In this document: in pieces, positions 1 to 8,055 of the stretch
Position numbering within the stretch: position 1 is the stretch's first letter
Layout: each line of letters opens with the position of its first letter
Program-made: the position numbers and the translations under genes
Origin: Rhodococcus sp. 06-235-1A
GTDB taxonomy: Bacteria > Actinomycetota > Actinomycetes > Mycobacteriales > Mycobacteriaceae
Length of the DNA: 64,000 nt
Assembly: GCF_002258785.1 (NCBI RefSeq)
Contig: NZ_NOYI01000018.1
Coordinates: 62,001 to 126,000 of the forward strand
Direction of reading: 5' to 3'
The notes under the pieces: model-generated
Seen by the model: only the letters and a program-made list of their open reading frames with translations
The model's database searches: none
What the model was told of the DNA's origin: nothing

Positions 1-396
1 GACATGCACTACCAATGTCTCGGCCGGGGCCAGGTGCGAGACCAATCGTTCCCACTCCGCACCCGCCGTCAATTCACGGGTGAAGGGTGCGACCAAGACC
101 GGCCGCTGACCGATCTCCACGAGGTCCCTTGCAGCAGCGAGCAATACGGCGTATCGGCCGGCCCGGATGCGATCCGAGTGCGGCCCCGCACTGTTCCAAT
201 GCGGCCCGTCCAACACCGAATCCAGCTCGTCGAGAAGCGGATTGGTGAGAGTATCCAAGTCGAGTAGAGCGGTTCTGAACCGTCTTGCCAGCTCTCTACC
301 GAGTGTCGTCTTGCCACTTCCCGCAGCACCGGCCACGACCAGAACCGGCAGCCGTTCGCGATCGATCACGGAAACGTCTTGACAGACATGAGGCAT
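1..396 (-). CDS. P-loop small-molecule kinase / AAA-type ATPase, partial (runs off left edge)
   Basis: Read on the minus strand from the ATG at 396, the frame stays open to base 1, so only the first 132 codons are present. Near residue 20 it has VVAGAAGSGKTTLGRELA, a complete Walker A P-loop (GAAGSGKTT), followed by a LLDLDTLT segment like the substrate-side strand of gluconate- or zeta-type kinases. The C-terminal half is outside the window, so the substrate cannot be judged. It is divergent from the LacI regulator and the palindromic operator at 412-425 lies just upstream of its start. It is therefore probably co-regulated with the sugar genes on the other strand (inference). Confidence 0.7.
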   Translation of the reverse strand, partial: MPHVCQDVSVIDRERLPVLVVAGAAGSGKTTLGRELARRFRTALLDLDTLTNPLLDELDSVLDGPHWNSAGPHSDRIRAGRYAVLLAAARDLVEIGQRPVLVAPFTRELTAGAEWERLVSHLAPAETLVVHV

Positions 397-411
397 AGCG
401 GGAATCATACA

Positions 412-425
412 AGACAACGTTGTCT
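412..425. promoter_or_regulatory. LacI-family operator, perfect palindrome AGACAACGTTGTCT
   Basis: A perfect 14-bp palindrome with the central CG typical of LacI/GalR operators. It sits between the divergent P-loop kinase start (396) and the LacI GTG start (472). The same sequence recurs at 2860-2875 before the aldolase gene and, with one mismatch, at 1771-1784. It is probably the binding site of the adjacent LacI protein (inference). Confidence 0.8.
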
Positions 426-471
426 CGCACCTTCACTACCGCAGACACACTTCCTTCGATCGAGAGTTCAC

Positions 472-1476
472 GTGACCGAGCGCGCAAGCATCAAAGACGT
501 CGCCGCATTGGCAGGCGTCAGCTTCAAGACCGTCTCCCGCGTCGTCAACGGCGTGGACACGGTCTTGCCCGAGCTCCGCGAACGCGTCGAAGCCGCGGTG
601 CAGACACTGAACTACGTCCCCAATTCGGCCGCACGGTCACTCAAGTCGGGATCGGGCAACACCATCGGCATCGTCGTCGACTCCATCGACGACGTGTTCT
701 TCGCTTCCCTGGTCAGTGCCGTCGAAGATCGAGCCCTCGAACACGGACTCGCGGTGATCGTCGGCAGCACCGGGTTCGATGCCCAACGCGAACGTGACCA
801 ACTCGCATTGTTGGCCGGCCAGCACGTCCGCGGCATCATCCTCGCGCCGGTCGGCGACCACAGCGATTTCCTCGTGCCGCGTCGTCGAACACTTCCGACG
901 GTCACCATCGACCGTTCGATCGCGGGATTCGATTCGGTCATCGTCGACGACTACGGTGCCGCCAAACGGGCCGTCGAGAAATTGGTCGAGGGCGGCCACA
1001 CCCGAATTGCGTTGCTCGGCTTCGACGATCGGCTGCAGACGGCACAGTTGCGCCGTGAGGCGTACTTCGATGTTCTCGCGGACCTCGGCCAGAAGCCGGA
1101 CGCGGCACTTGCTCCCCCGGTGTCCCATGCCGCGGATTCGGTGCGGCCGGTGGTCAAAAAGCTGCTGGCACTGCGTAACCCGCCAACGGCCTTCTTCGTC
1201 GCCAATGCACGGCATGCCACGGCTGTCGTGTCGGTGCTGCACGAAATCGACCGCACCGATGTGGCGATGGTCTCGTTCGGCAACTTCTCGCTCGCCGACG
1301 CGGTCAGCCCATCGGTGACGTGTATCGACCAGGACCCGTACCGAATCGGCACACTGGCGTTCGGTCGCCTGGTGCAGCGTTTCGACGATCCCTACCTCGA
1401 ACCCGAGCAACAGGTAGCGCCCACCACGCTGGTGGAAAGACTCTCGCATGCCCTCCCCCTACCCGTACAGAAATGA
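472..1476 (+). CDS. LacI-family transcriptional regulator
   Basis: A 334-residue sugar-responsive repressor. The N-terminal helix-turn-helix (ASIKDVAALAGVSFKTVSRV, residues 5-24) is the classic LacI headpiece. It is followed by a periplasmic-binding-protein-like effector domain (IGIVVDSIDDVFFASLVSAVE onward) and an ARR-type hinge (NSAARSLKSG). The GTG at 472 is preferred over the in-frame ATG at 379. It starts just before the HTH as is usual for the family, and the longer frame would run through the operator. The gene lies 10 bp before the FGGY kinase and is divergent from a P-loop kinase, so it likely controls itself and the whole locus through the AGACAACGTTGTCT sites. The sugar ligand is not identifiable. 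Confidence 0.93.
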   Translation: MTERASIKDVAALAGVSFKTVSRVVNGVDTVLPELRERVEAAVQTLNYVPNSAARSLKSGSGNTIGIVVDSIDDVFFASLVSAVEDRALEHGLAVIVGSTGFDAQRERDQLALLAGQHVRGIILAPVGDHSDFLVPRRRTLPTVTIDRSIAGFDSVIVDDYGAAKRAVEKLVEGGHTRIALLGFDDRLQTAQLRREAYFDVLADLGQKPDAALAPPVSHAADSVRPVVKKLLALRNPPTAFFVANARHATAVVSVLHEIDRTDVAMVSFGNFSLADAVSPSVTCIDQDPYRIGTLAFGRLVQRFDDPYLEPEQQVAPTTLVERLSHALPLPVQK

Positions 1477-1486
1477 GACCAACTCC

Positions 1487-2842
1487 GTGAACCCCAGACT
1501 TGTTGCGGGACTGGACCTCGGGAGCACCGGCGTCAAAGTACTCGTCACCGACGATGCCGGAACCGAACTGCTCATCGAGCAGAGTCCGACACCGTGGCGG
1601 CACGGCCCGGGCGGAACCACCGACCTCGCCGCCGAGGACCTGCTGGCCACCATCGGGCAGTTGCTCGACGCCGTCGCTGTTCGACTACCAGAGGCGGCAG
1701 GCGATCCCACGGCCCGCATCGACGCCATTGCAGTGTCCGGGATGGGCGAGACCGGCTTCCTTCTCGATGAAGACAACGTTGTCCGCGCACCGGCCTTCGC
1801 CTGGTTCGATCCGCGCGGTCAGGAGCAGGTCGACGCCCTGCCGGCCGAGTTGCGCGATCGATTCGCCGGCAAGACGGGACTTCCCGTCGGCGTGCAGGTC
1901 TCCGTCGTCAAAATCGCGCATCTGCGCGACAACGGACTGAGCCTGAACGGGCTTCGCTGGTTCAACCTGCCGGAGTTCGTCGTACTGTCCCTCGGCGGGC
2001 GTGCGGTGGCCGATTTCTCACTGAGTTCGCGCACCGGACTCCTCGATCAGGACACGGGTGAGCCGTGGGCAGAGATGTTGGCGCACTTGGGCGTCGGTCC
2101 CGACTTCATGCCGCCGCTGGTCGACGCCGGAACAGATCTCGGAACTGCCGACGCACCAACACTCCACGAGACCATTGCCGGCGCTCGATTGACCGTGGCC
2201 GGACACGATCATCTCGTCTCCGCAGTATCCGGCGGAGCGATCCCCCACGACCGGTACCACGTGTCGATGGGTACCGCCGAGGTTCTGCTTCGGGTGCTCG
2301 ACACCCCGTTGACCACCGACGCACGGAGCAGGCTGGCCGAGCATCTCATCAATTCGGTGCGCCACGTGGTGCCGGGCCAACACGTCCTCGTTGCGGGAGT
2401 GAAGACCGGTTTGCTGATGCGACGGGCGTTGCAGCTCTGCGACATCACCGATCGAGCCGGACGCGATCTACTGGATCAGCGAGTGTGCGCCTTGCCTGCG
2501 GGTGGTCCGTTCACCGACGGCGGTATCGACATCGCGGGTGCCCGCAACGACGACGGCGTTCTGTCCATCACGGTCCGCACCGACGGAATCGATTCGGCCG
2601 AGCTGTTCCGTTCGATTCTGTTGCACGGCAACGACGAAGTGGCTCAACTCATCGAGGCACTCGATGCCGAGGTCCCGCCTGCCAGAACGACATTGCTCAC
2701 CGGCGGTTGGGCCGGGATGGCCAGCGTGCGACACGCACGAGCCCAGGTGTTGCCCGGCGTCTCGGTCTCGACCAGGTCCCAGGACACCGCCTACGGTGCA
2801 GCACTTTTCGCTGCGCGACTACTGACGCTCATAGAAATCTGA
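1487..2842 (+). CDS. FGGY-family carbohydrate kinase
   Basis: A 451-residue sugar kinase of the FGGY (xylulokinase/gluconokinase) fold. The N-terminal phosphate-binding strand AGLDLGSTGVKVLV, the IDAIAVSGMGETG segment, AGHDHLVSAVSGG and the C-terminal LLTGGWAGMASVRHARAQVLPG with a final YGAALFAA are all visible. The GTG at 1487, 10 bp after the lacI stop, puts the start directly before the first strand. It is followed 70 bp later by a LacD/YihT-type aldolase, which suggests kinase-aldolase catabolism of a keto-sugar or polyol-derived substrate (inference). An imperfect copy of the LacI operator lies inside it at 1771-1784 and could act as an intragenic roadblock. The substrate is unknown. Confidence 0.9.
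   Translation: MNPRLVAGLDLGSTGVKVLVTDDAGTELLIEQSPTPWRHGPGGTTDLAAEDLLATIGQLLDAVAVRLPEAAGDPTARIDAIAVSGMGETGFLLDEDNVVRAPAFAWFDPRGQEQVDALPAELRDRFAGKTGLPVGVQVSVVKIAHLRDNGLSLNGLRWFNLPEFVVLSLGGRAVADFSLSSRTGLLDQDTGEPWAEMLAHLGVGPDFMPPLVDAGTDLGTADAPTLHETIAGARLTVAGHDHLVSAVSGGAIPHDRYHVSMGTAEVLLRVLDTPLTTDARSRLAEHLINSVRHVVPGQHVLVAGVKTGLLMRRALQLCDITDRAGRDLLDQRVCALPAGGPFTDGGIDIAGARNDDGVLSITVRTDGIDSAELFRSILLHGNDEVAQLIEALDAEVPPARTTLLTGGWAGMASVRHARAQVLPGVSVSTRSQDTAYGAALFAARLLTLIEI
1771..1784. promoter_or_regulatory. Intragenic near-copy of the LacI operator
   Basis: AGACAACGTTGTCC inside the FGGY kinase gene. The inner 12 bases GACAACGTTGTC are a perfect palindrome shared with the sites at 412-425 and 2860-2875. 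It could be an auxiliary operator as in lac or gnt systems, or it may simply be coding sequence (DEDNVV). It is reported because 12 matching palindromic bases by chance inside this locus is unlikely. Confidence 0.45.
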
Positions 2843-2859
2843 GCCCACATTTCTGCAGT

Positions 2860-2875
2860 GAGACAACGTTGTCTC
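2860..2875. promoter_or_regulatory. LacI operator, 16-bp perfect palindrome, upstream of aldolase
   Basis: GAGACAACGTTGTCTC lies in the 70-bp gap between the FGGY kinase stop (2842) and the aldolase start (2913). Its 14-bp core is identical to the site at 412-425. Its position implies that the aldolase has its own LacI-controlled promoter (inference). Confidence 0.8.
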
Positions 2876-2912
2876 GACTGCGCTCGACCCCAACACCCAC
2901 CAGGAGAAGAAG

Positions 2913-3797
2913 ATGAACGAACTCACCACCCTCGAACGTCGCGGAATGGCTGCCATCTCCACCGCGGCCGGCAACATGCTCATCGTCGCCGGAGATCAGC
3001 GCAACGGCATGAAGGCCGTCATGAAGGACGCCACCGACGGACCGGGCTCGATCACCGTCGAGCAACTCGCCGAGGCCAAGGCCGATCTGGTTCGCCACCT
3101 CGGCAATCACGCACCGGCGATCCTGCTGGACCCGGAGGTGGCACTGCCGAAGATCGTCGACGACGGTGTGCTCTCGCGCAACACCGCTTTGGTGGTCGGC
3201 ATGGATGCATCGGGCTTCGAGGAGACCGACGGCCTGCGCTACACCCGCTTCGTGGACGGCGTCACCCCTCGCGTCGTGCGTGATCTCGGCGGCGACGTCG
3301 CCAAGATGCTGTTCTACATGCGCCCCGAGCAGCAGGGCGTCGACTCCCGCGTGGCCGAGGAGATCCGCGATCTCGTCAAGGCCTGCTCTGCCGAGGGTCT
3401 GCTGCTCATCGTCGAGATCCTGACCTACCAGCTCGAGGACGAGTCGGACGAGGACTACAAGGCCGGCTTCGGCAAGATCATCGCCGACTCCACCCGCATC
3501 TCGGTCGAGTGCGGTGCCAAGGTGCTCAAGCTCCCCTACCCCGGCTCCGCCGAGGCCTGCGCAGCCGTTACCGAAGCGGCACAGGGTGTTCCGTGGGCCG
3601 TGCTCTCGGCTGGTGTCGATCACGAGACGTTCATCGAGCAGGTCCGCATCGCCGTCGCCAACGGTGCCCGCGGAGCAATGGCAGGCCGTTCACTTTGGAA
3701 GGACAGCATGGCGGTGTCCGCCGAGACCCGCGAGGATCTGCTCACCAACCGCGCACTGCCTCGGCTGCGTGAGCTGAACGAGGCCGTCGACGCCTGA
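2913..3797 (+). CDS. LacD/YihT-family (DeoC/LacD fold) sugar-phosphate aldolase
   Basis: A 294-residue class I-type TIM-barrel aldolase. Key stretches are NMLIVAGDQRNGMKAVM near the N-terminus, AKVLKLPYPG around residue 205 with the lysine at the Schiff-base position, and VPWAVLSAGVDHETFIEQVRIAVANGARGAMAGRSLWKD near the C-terminus. These match tagatose-1,6-bisphosphate aldolase (LacD) and sulfofructose-phosphate aldolase (YihT). A strong AGGAGAAG site precedes the ATG at 2913. Pairing with an FGGY kinase, rather than the PfkB kinase of the sulfo-EMP pathway, argues against a standard sulfoquinovose locus. The real substrate is unknown. A LacI operator at 2860-2875 and a hairpin at 3823-3860 define its unit. 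Confidence 0.85.
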   Translation: MNELTTLERRGMAAISTAAGNMLIVAGDQRNGMKAVMKDATDGPGSITVEQLAEAKADLVRHLGNHAPAILLDPEVALPKIVDDGVLSRNTALVVGMDASGFEETDGLRYTRFVDGVTPRVVRDLGGDVAKMLFYMRPEQQGVDSRVAEEIRDLVKACSAEGLLLIVEILTYQLEDESDEDYKAGFGKIIADSTRISVECGAKVLKLPYPGSAEACAAVTEAAQGVPWAVLSAGVDHETFIEQVRIAVANGARGAMAGRSLWKDSMAVSAETREDLLTNRALPRLRELNEAVDA

Positions 3798-3822
3798 TCC
3801 ACGTTCTTCGACTCCACGTTCT

Positions 3823-3860
3823 TCGACCGAGTCCGGACGCACCGTCCCGGGCTCGGTCGA
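3823..3860 (+). terminator. Hairpin terminator after the sugar operon
   Basis: TCGACCGAG (3823-3831) pairs with CTCGGTCGA (3852-3860), a 9-bp stem with an inner CCGG/CCGG helix, 26 bp after the aldolase stop. There is no T-run, as is usual in actinobacteria. A 13-base direct repeat (CCACGTTCTTCGA at 3799 and 3814) runs into it. Confidence 0.55.
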
Positions 3861-3884
3861 CGCCGTTCTGGGTAGCGTGAACCC

Positions 3885-4964
3885 ATGACGGACATTTCGA
3901 GGCACATCCAGATCGTCGTTGCCCCCGGCGTCTTCGCCGATCTCGCGACGGCGCAGGAACTGGTGAGCCAGACTCTTGCTGCTCGTGGTCTGACCGGTGG
4001 AATCGTCGATACCGCAACCGGTTCCGATGAGGTGATCGTCGTTCCAGGTGACGGAATCCCGATCGACATGTCGCCGTACACCAGTGTCGTTCGGGTCGAT
4101 CTGGGTCAGTGCACACCGGACAGATCTCCAGGCATCCGCACTCACATTCGCGGCCGCGGACTCGACGGGCTGCGCTTCGCGATCGACAGCGTGTATTTCC
4201 ACCGCTTCCACCCCGGCATGATCGTGTCGTACGGGGATCACCCGGAGCAGCGCGCCGAACTGCGCGTGCCGGTCGGTGATGGCCCCTTTCCCGTTGCCGT
4301 GCTCGTTCACGGTGGGTATTGGCGTGCGCGCTGGGAGTTCGATCTGATGGACGCGATGGCCGTCGATCTGACGGAGCGCGGCTTCGCGACGTGGAACGTC
4401 GAATACCGTCGCCCCGACGAACACGGGTGGGACACGATGACCGGGGACGTGTCCGCTGCCCTCGCTGCGCTGAACACCGCGCCCGGTGATCTGGATCTGT
4501 CTCGAACAGTTCTGTTCGGCCACTCGGCCGGCGGTCAACTTGCGCTGCGACTTGCGGCCGACTCGGCAGGAAAGCCGGTGTCACCCGCTCTCGCAGTGAG
4601 TCTGGCCGGGGTACTCGATCTGCGGGTCGGGGACGAGCGGTGGCTCGGCGAGGGCGCAGTGTCCGCTGCGATCGGTGCACGATGCGCCGGTGCCCAGGAG
4701 ACCTACGAGGCGTCGTCGCCGATTTCGAGGCTTCCGCTCGGCGTCCCGCATCTTGTGGTGAGTGCACTGGACGACGACCCCAACCTGCTCGAGATCAGTC
4801 GGGCGTACTACGCCGCGGCGTCGGCCGGTTCCGATTCGGTCGCCTCGATCGAGGGCCCGGGCGGCCATTTCGCCGTCATCGATCCCGCGTCGGACATCTA
4901 TCGGGACACCGTTCGCGAGGTCGACGCCCGAATCCGAGGTACCCGAGACCACGCGTCCGAGTAA
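3885..4964 (+). CDS. Alpha/beta hydrolase (carboxylesterase/BD-FAE type)
   Basis: A 359-residue protein. The first 130 residues are a separate domain without an obvious family. Residues from about 130 form an alpha/beta hydrolase with the oxyanion-hole motif VLVHGGYW, the nucleophile elbow GHSAGGQ (Ser at about 214) and a late histidine in GPGGHFAVID. This pattern is shared with kynurenine formamidase-like and carboxylesterase proteins. No signal peptide is seen, so it is probably cytoplasmic. It precedes the acyl-CoA ligase by 68 bp and may be co-transcribed. The substrate is not predictable. Confidence 0.8.
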   Translation: MTDISRHIQIVVAPGVFADLATAQELVSQTLAARGLTGGIVDTATGSDEVIVVPGDGIPIDMSPYTSVVRVDLGQCTPDRSPGIRTHIRGRGLDGLRFAIDSVYFHRFHPGMIVSYGDHPEQRAELRVPVGDGPFPVAVLVHGGYWRARWEFDLMDAMAVDLTERGFATWNVEYRRPDEHGWDTMTGDVSAALAALNTAPGDLDLSRTVLFGHSAGGQLALRLAADSAGKPVSPALAVSLAGVLDLRVGDERWLGEGAVSAAIGARCAGAQETYEASSPISRLPLGVPHLVVSALDDDPNLLEISRAYYAAASAGSDSVASIEGPGGHFAVIDPASDIYRDTVREVDARIRGTRDHASE

Positions 4965-5032
4965 GTCCGTATCGTGCATGGTGTGACGCGCAGCACAACG
5001 ACGTGTATGCCGAGACTTCAGGAGCGAGATCG

Positions 5033-6658
5033 ATGAAGAGCACCATGCAGGACACCCCACTGTCCATCGGCCAGCTGGTTCGATTCGGGACGTCCATTCA
5101 CTCCTCGGCCGAGATCACCACCTGGACCGACAGCGGCCCCACCACTATGACGTTCGGCGAGTTGGGCAGGCGGGCAGCGCAACTGGCGCACGGTCTGCGG
5201 TCGATCGGCATCGACGACGATCAGCGCGTCGCGACGTTCATGTGGAACAACGCCCCGCACATGGAGGCGTACATGGCGATTCCCGCCATGGGCGCGGTGC
5301 TGCACACGCTGAACATTCGGCTCTTTCCCGAGCAGCTCACCTACATCGTCAACCATGCCGAGGATCAGGTGATCATCGCCGACGCGAGCCTGCTCCCCCT
5401 GTTGACGCCCCTGCTGCCGACGTTCGAGACCGTGCGCCATCTCATCGTCGTCGGCGTCGACCCTGCGCAGGTCACTGCACCCGACGGCATCGAGGTGCTG
5501 GGCTACGAGGACTTGCTGGCCGGCCAGCCGGAGGAGTTCGGCTGGCCCGAGCTCGACGAACGGTCCGCTGCCGCAATGTGTTACACCTCGGGCACCACCG
5601 GTGACCCCAAGGGGGTCGTGTACTCGCATCGCTCGATCTATCTGCACTCGATGCAGGGCTGTATGACCGACGCGATGGCAGTCGCGCAGTCCGACAAGGT
5701 GTTGGCCATCGTGCCGATGTTCCACGCGATGTCGTGGGGACTTCCCTATTCGGCGCTGATGGTCGGTGCGTCCCTGATCATGCCGGACAGATTTCTGCAG
5801 CCGGCTCCGTTGGCCGAGATGATGTCGACGCTGCGGCCGACGGCCGCTGCGGCGGTCCCGACGATCTGGCAGGCCCTGCTCGTGCATTTGGAGGAGCACC
5901 CGGCGGATCTGTCGAGTCTGCGCGACGTGGTGGTCGGCGGCAGCGCGTGCCCGCCGAGTTTGATGCGGGCATTCCACGAGAAGTACGGCGTGCACATCTC
6001 CCAGGCGTGGGGCATGACCGAGACCTCGCCACTGGGCACTTCCGGTAAGCCCGACGCGGGACTGTCCCCCGAGGACGAGTTCGACTTGCGCTGCACACAA
6101 GGCAGATTCGTGGCCGGAGTGCGAGCACGCCTCGTCGGCGACGCCGGTGAGGTGTTGCCGTGGGACGGCCAGGCCGTCGGCGAACTCGAGGTGCGTGGCC
6201 CGTGGATCACCGGTAGCTACTACCGCGCAGATGCAGACGACAAGTTCGACGACGGTTGGCTGCGGACCGGGGACGTGGGCACCATCTCCGAGGGCGGTTA
6301 CCTACGGCTGACCGACCGTTCCAAGGACATCATCAAGTCCGGCGGAGAGTGGATCTCGTCGGTGGAGCTCGAGAACCAGGTGATGGGCCATCCGGCCGTG
6401 CGCGAAGCCGCCGTCATCGGTGTGCCCGACGCCAAGTGGGACGAACGGCCCCTGGTGGCTGTCGTTGTGCGCGAGGGCGCGTCGGTGACAGCCGAGGAGT
6501 TGAAGGAGTTCCTCGACAGTCGCGTCGCGCATTGGCAGTTGCCGGAGCGCTGGACCTTCATCGACGAGGTCCCGAAAACCAGTGTCGGCAAATACGACAA
6601 GAAGAGGCTGCGGAGTTCCCATGCCGACGGGGCGTTGGAGGTCATCGAGTTGGTGTAG
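5033..6658 (+). CDS. Long-chain fatty-acid-CoA ligase (AMP-binding, FadD type)
   Basis: A 541-residue adenylate-forming enzyme that activates a carboxylic acid as acyl-AMP and then acyl-CoA. The P-loop-like YTSGTTGDPKGVVYSH, the WGMTET motif, the hinge GWLRTGD and the C-terminal catalytic lysine region PKTSVGKYDKK are all present. The ATG at 5033 is chosen because AGGAG lies 8-9 bp upstream; the open frame runs further up but without family similarity. Domain order and length match medium/long-chain FadD proteins. It is followed by a strong bidirectional terminator at 6681-6723, which separates it from the convergent zinc locus. Confidence 0.93.
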   Translation: MKSTMQDTPLSIGQLVRFGTSIHSSAEITTWTDSGPTTMTFGELGRRAAQLAHGLRSIGIDDDQRVATFMWNNAPHMEAYMAIPAMGAVLHTLNIRLFPEQLTYIVNHAEDQVIIADASLLPLLTPLLPTFETVRHLIVVGVDPAQVTAPDGIEVLGYEDLLAGQPEEFGWPELDERSAAAMCYTSGTTGDPKGVVYSHRSIYLHSMQGCMTDAMAVAQSDKVLAIVPMFHAMSWGLPYSALMVGASLIMPDRFLQPAPLAEMMSTLRPTAAAAVPTIWQALLVHLEEHPADLSSLRDVVVGGSACPPSLMRAFHEKYGVHISQAWGMTETSPLGTSGKPDAGLSPEDEFDLRCTQGRFVAGVRARLVGDAGEVLPWDGQAVGELEVRGPWITGSYYRADADDKFDDGWLRTGDVGTISEGGYLRLTDRSKDIIKSGGEWISSVELENQVMGHPAVREAAVIGVPDAKWDERPLVAVVVREGASVTAEELKEFLDSRVAHWQLPERWTFIDEVPKTSVGKYDKKRLRSSHADGALEVIELV

Positions 6659-6680
6659 CCACTCACTCCACTCTTGTGCG

Positions 6681-6723
6681 ACAAGCCCGGTCGCTGCGCA
6701 TCGTCAGCAGCGACCGGGCTTGT
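6681..6723. terminator. Bidirectional intrinsic terminator, 16-bp perfect stem
   Basis: ACAAGCCCGGTCGCTG (6681-6696) pairs perfectly with CAGCGACCGGGCTTGT (6708-6723) around an 11-nt loop. It lies between the convergent acyl-CoA ligase (stop 6658) and aztD1 (stop 6737), so it can serve both. Confidence 0.9.
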
Positions 6724-6736
6724 ACTGTGCCGAGAA

Positions 6737-7972
6737 CTATCCGGTCACTCCGGTCAGTTCGTTGGGCGTGTGAGCGAGTTCGCCGGTAGCCGTGACCGTT
6801 CCGGTAGCCAGGTCCACAGCATGGACTGAGTTGTCGGCAGGCTCGGACACGTAGGCGGTGCCGTCCTGGACGAACAGAGCCGGCCGCGGCTCCTGCCATT
6901 CGGTGGGCTCTTCCCACGCGTCGACCACCGGAATAGTCCGTGTGACGGCCTTGGTGTTCACGTCGATGACGTGCAGCGCACCGTCGGTACCGAGGACGAT
7001 GGCCTCACCGGCCGGGCCACGCCCGAGGGAGCGGAACGTGTAGCTGGTGCCGAGGTCTACGAGTGACAATTCGCCGGTGACCGTGTTCGTCAGCGACACG
7101 CGGGTGGGACGCTCGAGTTCCGCATCGGGATCGACCTTGTAGTCGCCGAGGAGGATGGGTGACTTCTCGTCGCCGGCCTGGTTGCCGATGCGGCCGTAGA
7201 CATCCGGGCTCTGTACCTTGGTGATGGCACCGTTGCGGTAGATAAGCAATCCGTCCTCGCAGCCGACGACGACGGTCTCGTCGGCGGCCACGGCTTCGCC
7301 GTGCACGCCTGGGCATTCTTCGTTGCGAGCGATCTCCTTGCGGTCGGCGTCGAGCACGACAATGCCGGTGCGCTCGTCCTCGTTGCCCACTGTCGTCAAC
7401 AGCGATCCGTCCGAGAGCTCCACGGCCACACCGTGATGCGCCTCGGGCGTGGTGTAAACCTGGGTCTCGGGCTTGCTACCCGTGAGCAGTGCCGCGGAAT
7501 CGAACACCTCGACCTTGCCGGTGCCGTCGTCGAACAGGACGGTCTTTCCGTCGTGACGAACGACGTGTCCCGGAGTTGTGGCATCGAACGCGATGTCGGT
7601 CATGGCGGGGGTCGAGGTGTAATGCGTCGAGCCTTCGGTCCAGGTGCCGGCATCGAGCGCCGTGAATGCGCCTGAGCCGCTGATGAACACATGGCGGCCG
7701 TCTCCAGCCGGGTTGAGACGAGTGAATCCCTCGATACCGCTGATGTCCTCGACGGTCTCCAGGGTCTGGGCGTCGAGAACCAGTACGCCGCCGTCGTAGC
7801 TGGTGGCAATACGCGGCGTCGCGTCCGAGACGCGCTGCGCGGCTGCGGTTTCAGCGGTGGTGGTGGACTCAGCTTCGGTGGCCGAGTCCGACGAGCAGGC
7901 CGCAAGTAGGGCCACCGAGGTGCCCAGGGCAATGACTGCGCCGACAGTTCGTTGAGTGCGATAGTTCTTCAT
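6737..7972 (-). CDS. aztD: AztD-type zinc metallochaperone lipoprotein, copy 1
   Basis: A 411-residue exported beta-propeller protein. It begins MKNYRTQRTVGAVIALG and has a lipobox (VALLAAC) at about residues 20-26, so it is probably a lipoprotein on the outer face of the membrane. A Ser/Thr-rich linker precedes a propeller with motifs seen in AztD: APEAHHG-like (TPEAHHGVAVEL), ECPGVHGEAV and a C-terminal YVSEPADNSVHAVDL repeat. AztD delivers zinc to the substrate-binding protein AztC. A Zur-like 13-mer at 7996-8008 lies 24 bp upstream of the start, so it is probably its own zinc-repressed unit. A second copy at 8949-10172 is only distantly similar. Confidence 0.85.
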   Translation of the reverse strand: MKNYRTQRTVGAVIALGTSVALLAACSSDSATEAESTTTAETAAAQRVSDATPRIATSYDGGVLVLDAQTLETVEDISGIEGFTRLNPAGDGRHVFISGSGAFTALDAGTWTEGSTHYTSTPAMTDIAFDATTPGHVVRHDGKTVLFDDGTGKVEVFDSAALLTGSKPETQVYTTPEAHHGVAVELSDGSLLTTVGNEDERTGIVVLDADRKEIARNEECPGVHGEAVAADETVVVGCEDGLLIYRNGAITKVQSPDVYGRIGNQAGDEKSPILLGDYKVDPDAELERPTRVSLTNTVTGELSLVDLGTSYTFRSLGRGPAGEAIVLGTDGALHVIDVNTKAVTRTIPVVDAWEEPTEWQEPRPALFVQDGTAYVSEPADNSVHAVDLATGTVTATGELAHTPNELTGVTG

Positions 7973-7995
7973 GACTCAAAGAGGTACAGGTTTTT

Positions 7996-8008
7996 GCAAA
8001 CGATTGTC
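7996..8008. promoter_or_regulatory. Zur-like box upstream of aztD1
   Basis: GCAAACGATTGTC matches in 11 of 13 positions the boxes at 10198-10210 and in 9 of 13 the box at 11076-11088. It is in the extended near-palindrome TTTGCAAACGATTGTCAAAG. Location and repetition within a zinc-uptake locus suggest Zur rather than Fur (inference). Confidence 0.75.
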
Positions 8009-8055
8009 AAAGAGCTTGATGCGCACGATTGCATGTGTCACAACATCTTTCGACT

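Noticed and set aside
2851-2872. AGAAAT/ATTTCT mini-hairpin near the second LacI operator
   Set aside because: Six base pairs only and not placed as a terminator; the palindromic operator explains the region better.
3799-3826. Direct repeat CCACGTTCTTCGA twice after the aldolase
   Set aside because: A short duplication beside a terminator hairpin; no sign of a mobile element or CRISPR.
4640-5032. N-terminal extension of the acyl-CoA ligase frame
   Set aside because: The frame is open upstream but antisense to nothing known and lacks family similarity; the ATG at 5033 with AGGAG is the real start.
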